Made by a program: the position numbers and the translations under genes | Part shown: positions 6,098 through 7,275 of the stretch, in pieces | How the letters are laid out: each line of letters begins with the position of its first letter | Position numbering within the stretch: the stretch's first letter is position 1 | Notes under the pieces: generated by a model | Told to the model about the DNA's origin: nothing | Databases searched by the model: none | The model's input: only the letters and a program-made list of their open reading frames with translations | Origin: Chloroflexota bacterium | Lineage (GTDB): Bacteria > Chloroflexota > Anaerolineae > J102 | Direction of reading: 5' to 3' | Assembly: GCA_013152695.1 (NCBI GenBank) | Contig: JAADFV010000104.1 | Location: 1-7,275 of the forward strand | Length of the DNA: 7,275 bases

Positions 6098-7275
6098 ATG
6101 ACCTCAGCGACCAACTCACCCCGAACCCTCTTCGAAAAAGTATGGGACGCCCATATCGTCAAACAGGACGCTGGCGCCCCCGCCGTACTCTACATTGATG
6201 CCCACCTCATCCATGAAGTCACTTCACCCCAGGCATTTGCCATGTTACGCGAGCGGGGGCTATCGGTACGACGACCAGATCGTACCTTTGCCACCATGGA
6301 CCACGCCATCCCCACCCGCCCCGTCGATATCTCCCAGTGGCCAGATGATGCAGCCACACAGGTGCGCACCCTACGCCAAAACTGCCATGACTTCGGTATC
6401 ACACTCTTCGATATCGAAGGCCCGGTACAAGGGATCGTGCACGTCGTTGGACCAGAGATGGGCATCACCCAACCGGGTATGACTGTCGTTTGCGGCGATA
6501 GCCACACCAGCACCCATGGCGCCTTCGGAGCTCTTGCTTTTGGCATCGGCACCAGCGAAGTGGGACATGTACTCGCCACCCAAACCTTGCTCCAACACAA
6601 ACCCAAGACCTTTGCCATCAATATTGAAGGTGAACTCGGCCCCGGCGTTACGGCAAAAGATGTAATCTTGGCGATTATTGCCCAAATCGGTACTGGCGGT
6701 GGTCGTGGCCACGTCTTCGAATATCGCGGCAGTGCTATCCGTCGCATGAATATGGCCAACCGTATGACGATCTGCAATATGAGCATCGAAGGCGGCGCGC
6801 GTGCCGGTATGATCGCCCCTGACGAGACCACCTTCGCCTGGCTCAAAGGCCGTCCCCATGCCCCCCAGGGCGACGACTGGGAAAAGGCTGTGGCCTACTG
6901 GCGTACGCTACCCAGTGATGCTGGTGCCACTTTCGACCGCGAGATCACTCTTGATGCCAACACCCTCGAACCCATGGTCACTTACGGCACTAACCCCGGA
7001 CAGGGTGTCCCTATCACTGCCACCATCCCCTCTCCCGACGCCCTCAGCGACCCGGCCGAACGTCGTAGTCTCCTCAGCGCCCTGGAGTACATGGGACTTC
7101 AGCCCGGGCAAAAGATGGAAGGCCAGCCCATCGATATCGTCTTCATTGGCTCCTGCACCAACAGCCGCATCGAGGATTTGCGTGAAGCAGCGGCGATTGT
7201 GAAAGGCGGCCGGGTTGCCGATGATGTTTGGGCGATTGTTGTGCCCGGTTCCAAAGCCATCAAGGCTCAGGCCGA
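6098..7275 (+). CDS. leuC: 3-Isopropylmalate dehydratase large subunit, N-terminal 392 codons (cut by window end)
   Basis: Aconitase-family [4Fe-4S] enzyme subunit that, with LeuD, converts 2- to 3-isopropylmalate through isopropylmaleate. The frame opens with a LeuC-type N-terminus ([10 protein letters not shown], then [17 protein letters not shown]) and stays open to the window end. Visible motifs are ATMDHAIPT near residue 68, [13 protein letters not shown] from Cys132, [20 protein letters not shown] near 225, and [11 protein letters not shown] with the first cluster ligand Cys353. The other two cluster cysteines (CxxC) lie in the part not shown. LeuC proteins are about 465-475 residues, so roughly 80 are missing. 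No Shine-Dalgarno precedes ATG 6098; the 26-base gap after leuA contains CTCTTCCTCC (6077-6086) instead. Translation may depend on coupling to leuA. leuD would be expected next. Confidence 0.95.
   Translation, partial: MTSATNSPRTLFEKVWDAHIVKQDAGAPAVLYIDAHLIHEVTSPQAFAMLRERGLSVRRPDRTFATMDHAIPTRPVDISQWPDDAATQVRTLRQNCHDFGITLFDIEGPVQGIVHVVGPEMGITQPGMTVVCGDSHTSTHGAFGALAFGIGTSEVGHVLATQTLLQHKPKTFAINIEGELGPGVTAKDVILAIIAQIGTGGGRGHVFEYRGSAIRRMNMANRMTICNMSIEGGARAGMIAPDETTFAWLKGRPHAPQGDDWEKAVAYWRTLPSDAGATFDREITLDANTLEPMVTYGTNPGQGVPITATIPSPDALSDPAERRSLLSALEYMGLQPGQKMEGQPIDIVFIGSCTNSRIEDLREAAAIVKGGRVADDVWAIVVPGSKAIKAQA

Noticed and set aside
6190..6846. 218-residue frame opposite leuC, and other long frames opposite ilvB, ilvC and leuA
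   Set aside because: The coding strand carries clear conserved enzymes. The opposite frames are compositional shadows with no recognisable motifs or ribosome sites.
1..7275. Defence system, mobile element, CRISPR or prophage
   Set aside because: All large frames are core metabolic genes in a coherent pathway. I saw no integrase, transposase, direct repeat array or tRNA.

Overview
The window holds the promoter-proximal part of a branched-chain amino acid (BCAA) biosynthesis operon on the + strand. A truncated cytidylate kinase gene (cmk) reads away from it on the - strand. The layout is: cmk, 5' part (1-450, -); divergent intergenic and leader region (451-998); ilvB (999-2708); ilvN (2720-3274); ilvC (3326-4327); leuA (4404-6071); leuC, cut by the window end (6098-7275). 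Base composition is moderately GC-rich. The protein sequences and the merged ilv-leu gene order suggest a free-living bacterium that makes its own BCAAs. By recollection of family sequences they look most like Chloroflexota, but this is a tentative inference without a search.

The genes act in sequence. IlvB and IlvN form acetohydroxyacid synthase (pyruvate to acetolactate, or pyruvate plus 2-oxobutyrate to acetohydroxybutyrate). IlvC reduces and isomerises these products. LeuA diverts 2-oxoisovalerate into leucine synthesis, and LeuC is the large subunit of the next enzyme. ilvD and ilvE are not in the window. leuD and leuB are expected downstream if the gene order continues.

The most informative part is the 341 bases upstream of ilvB. 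It contains a near-consensus sigma-70-type promoter (TTGACA, 17 bases, TATACT; 629-657). Next comes a 36-codon reading frame (700-810) in which codons 9-21 read LVIVIIIVLLALI, 12 of 13 being Leu, Ile or Val. A strong intrinsic terminator follows (835-870), and a second terminator-like hairpin lies at 890-936. Bases 781-792 can pair with 840-852 in a structure that excludes the first terminator, and 714-724 can pair with 787-796. Together these are the parts of a ribosome-mediated transcription attenuator that senses charged Leu/Ile/Val tRNAs, analogous to the ilv leaders of enterobacteria and actinobacteria.

Other notable points are a long hairpin between ilvC and leuA, pyrimidine-rich tracts ahead of several starts, and three starts (cmk, the leader peptide, leuC) without a recognisable Shine-Dalgarno sequence. 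I see no mobile element, CRISPR array, tRNA or rRNA.
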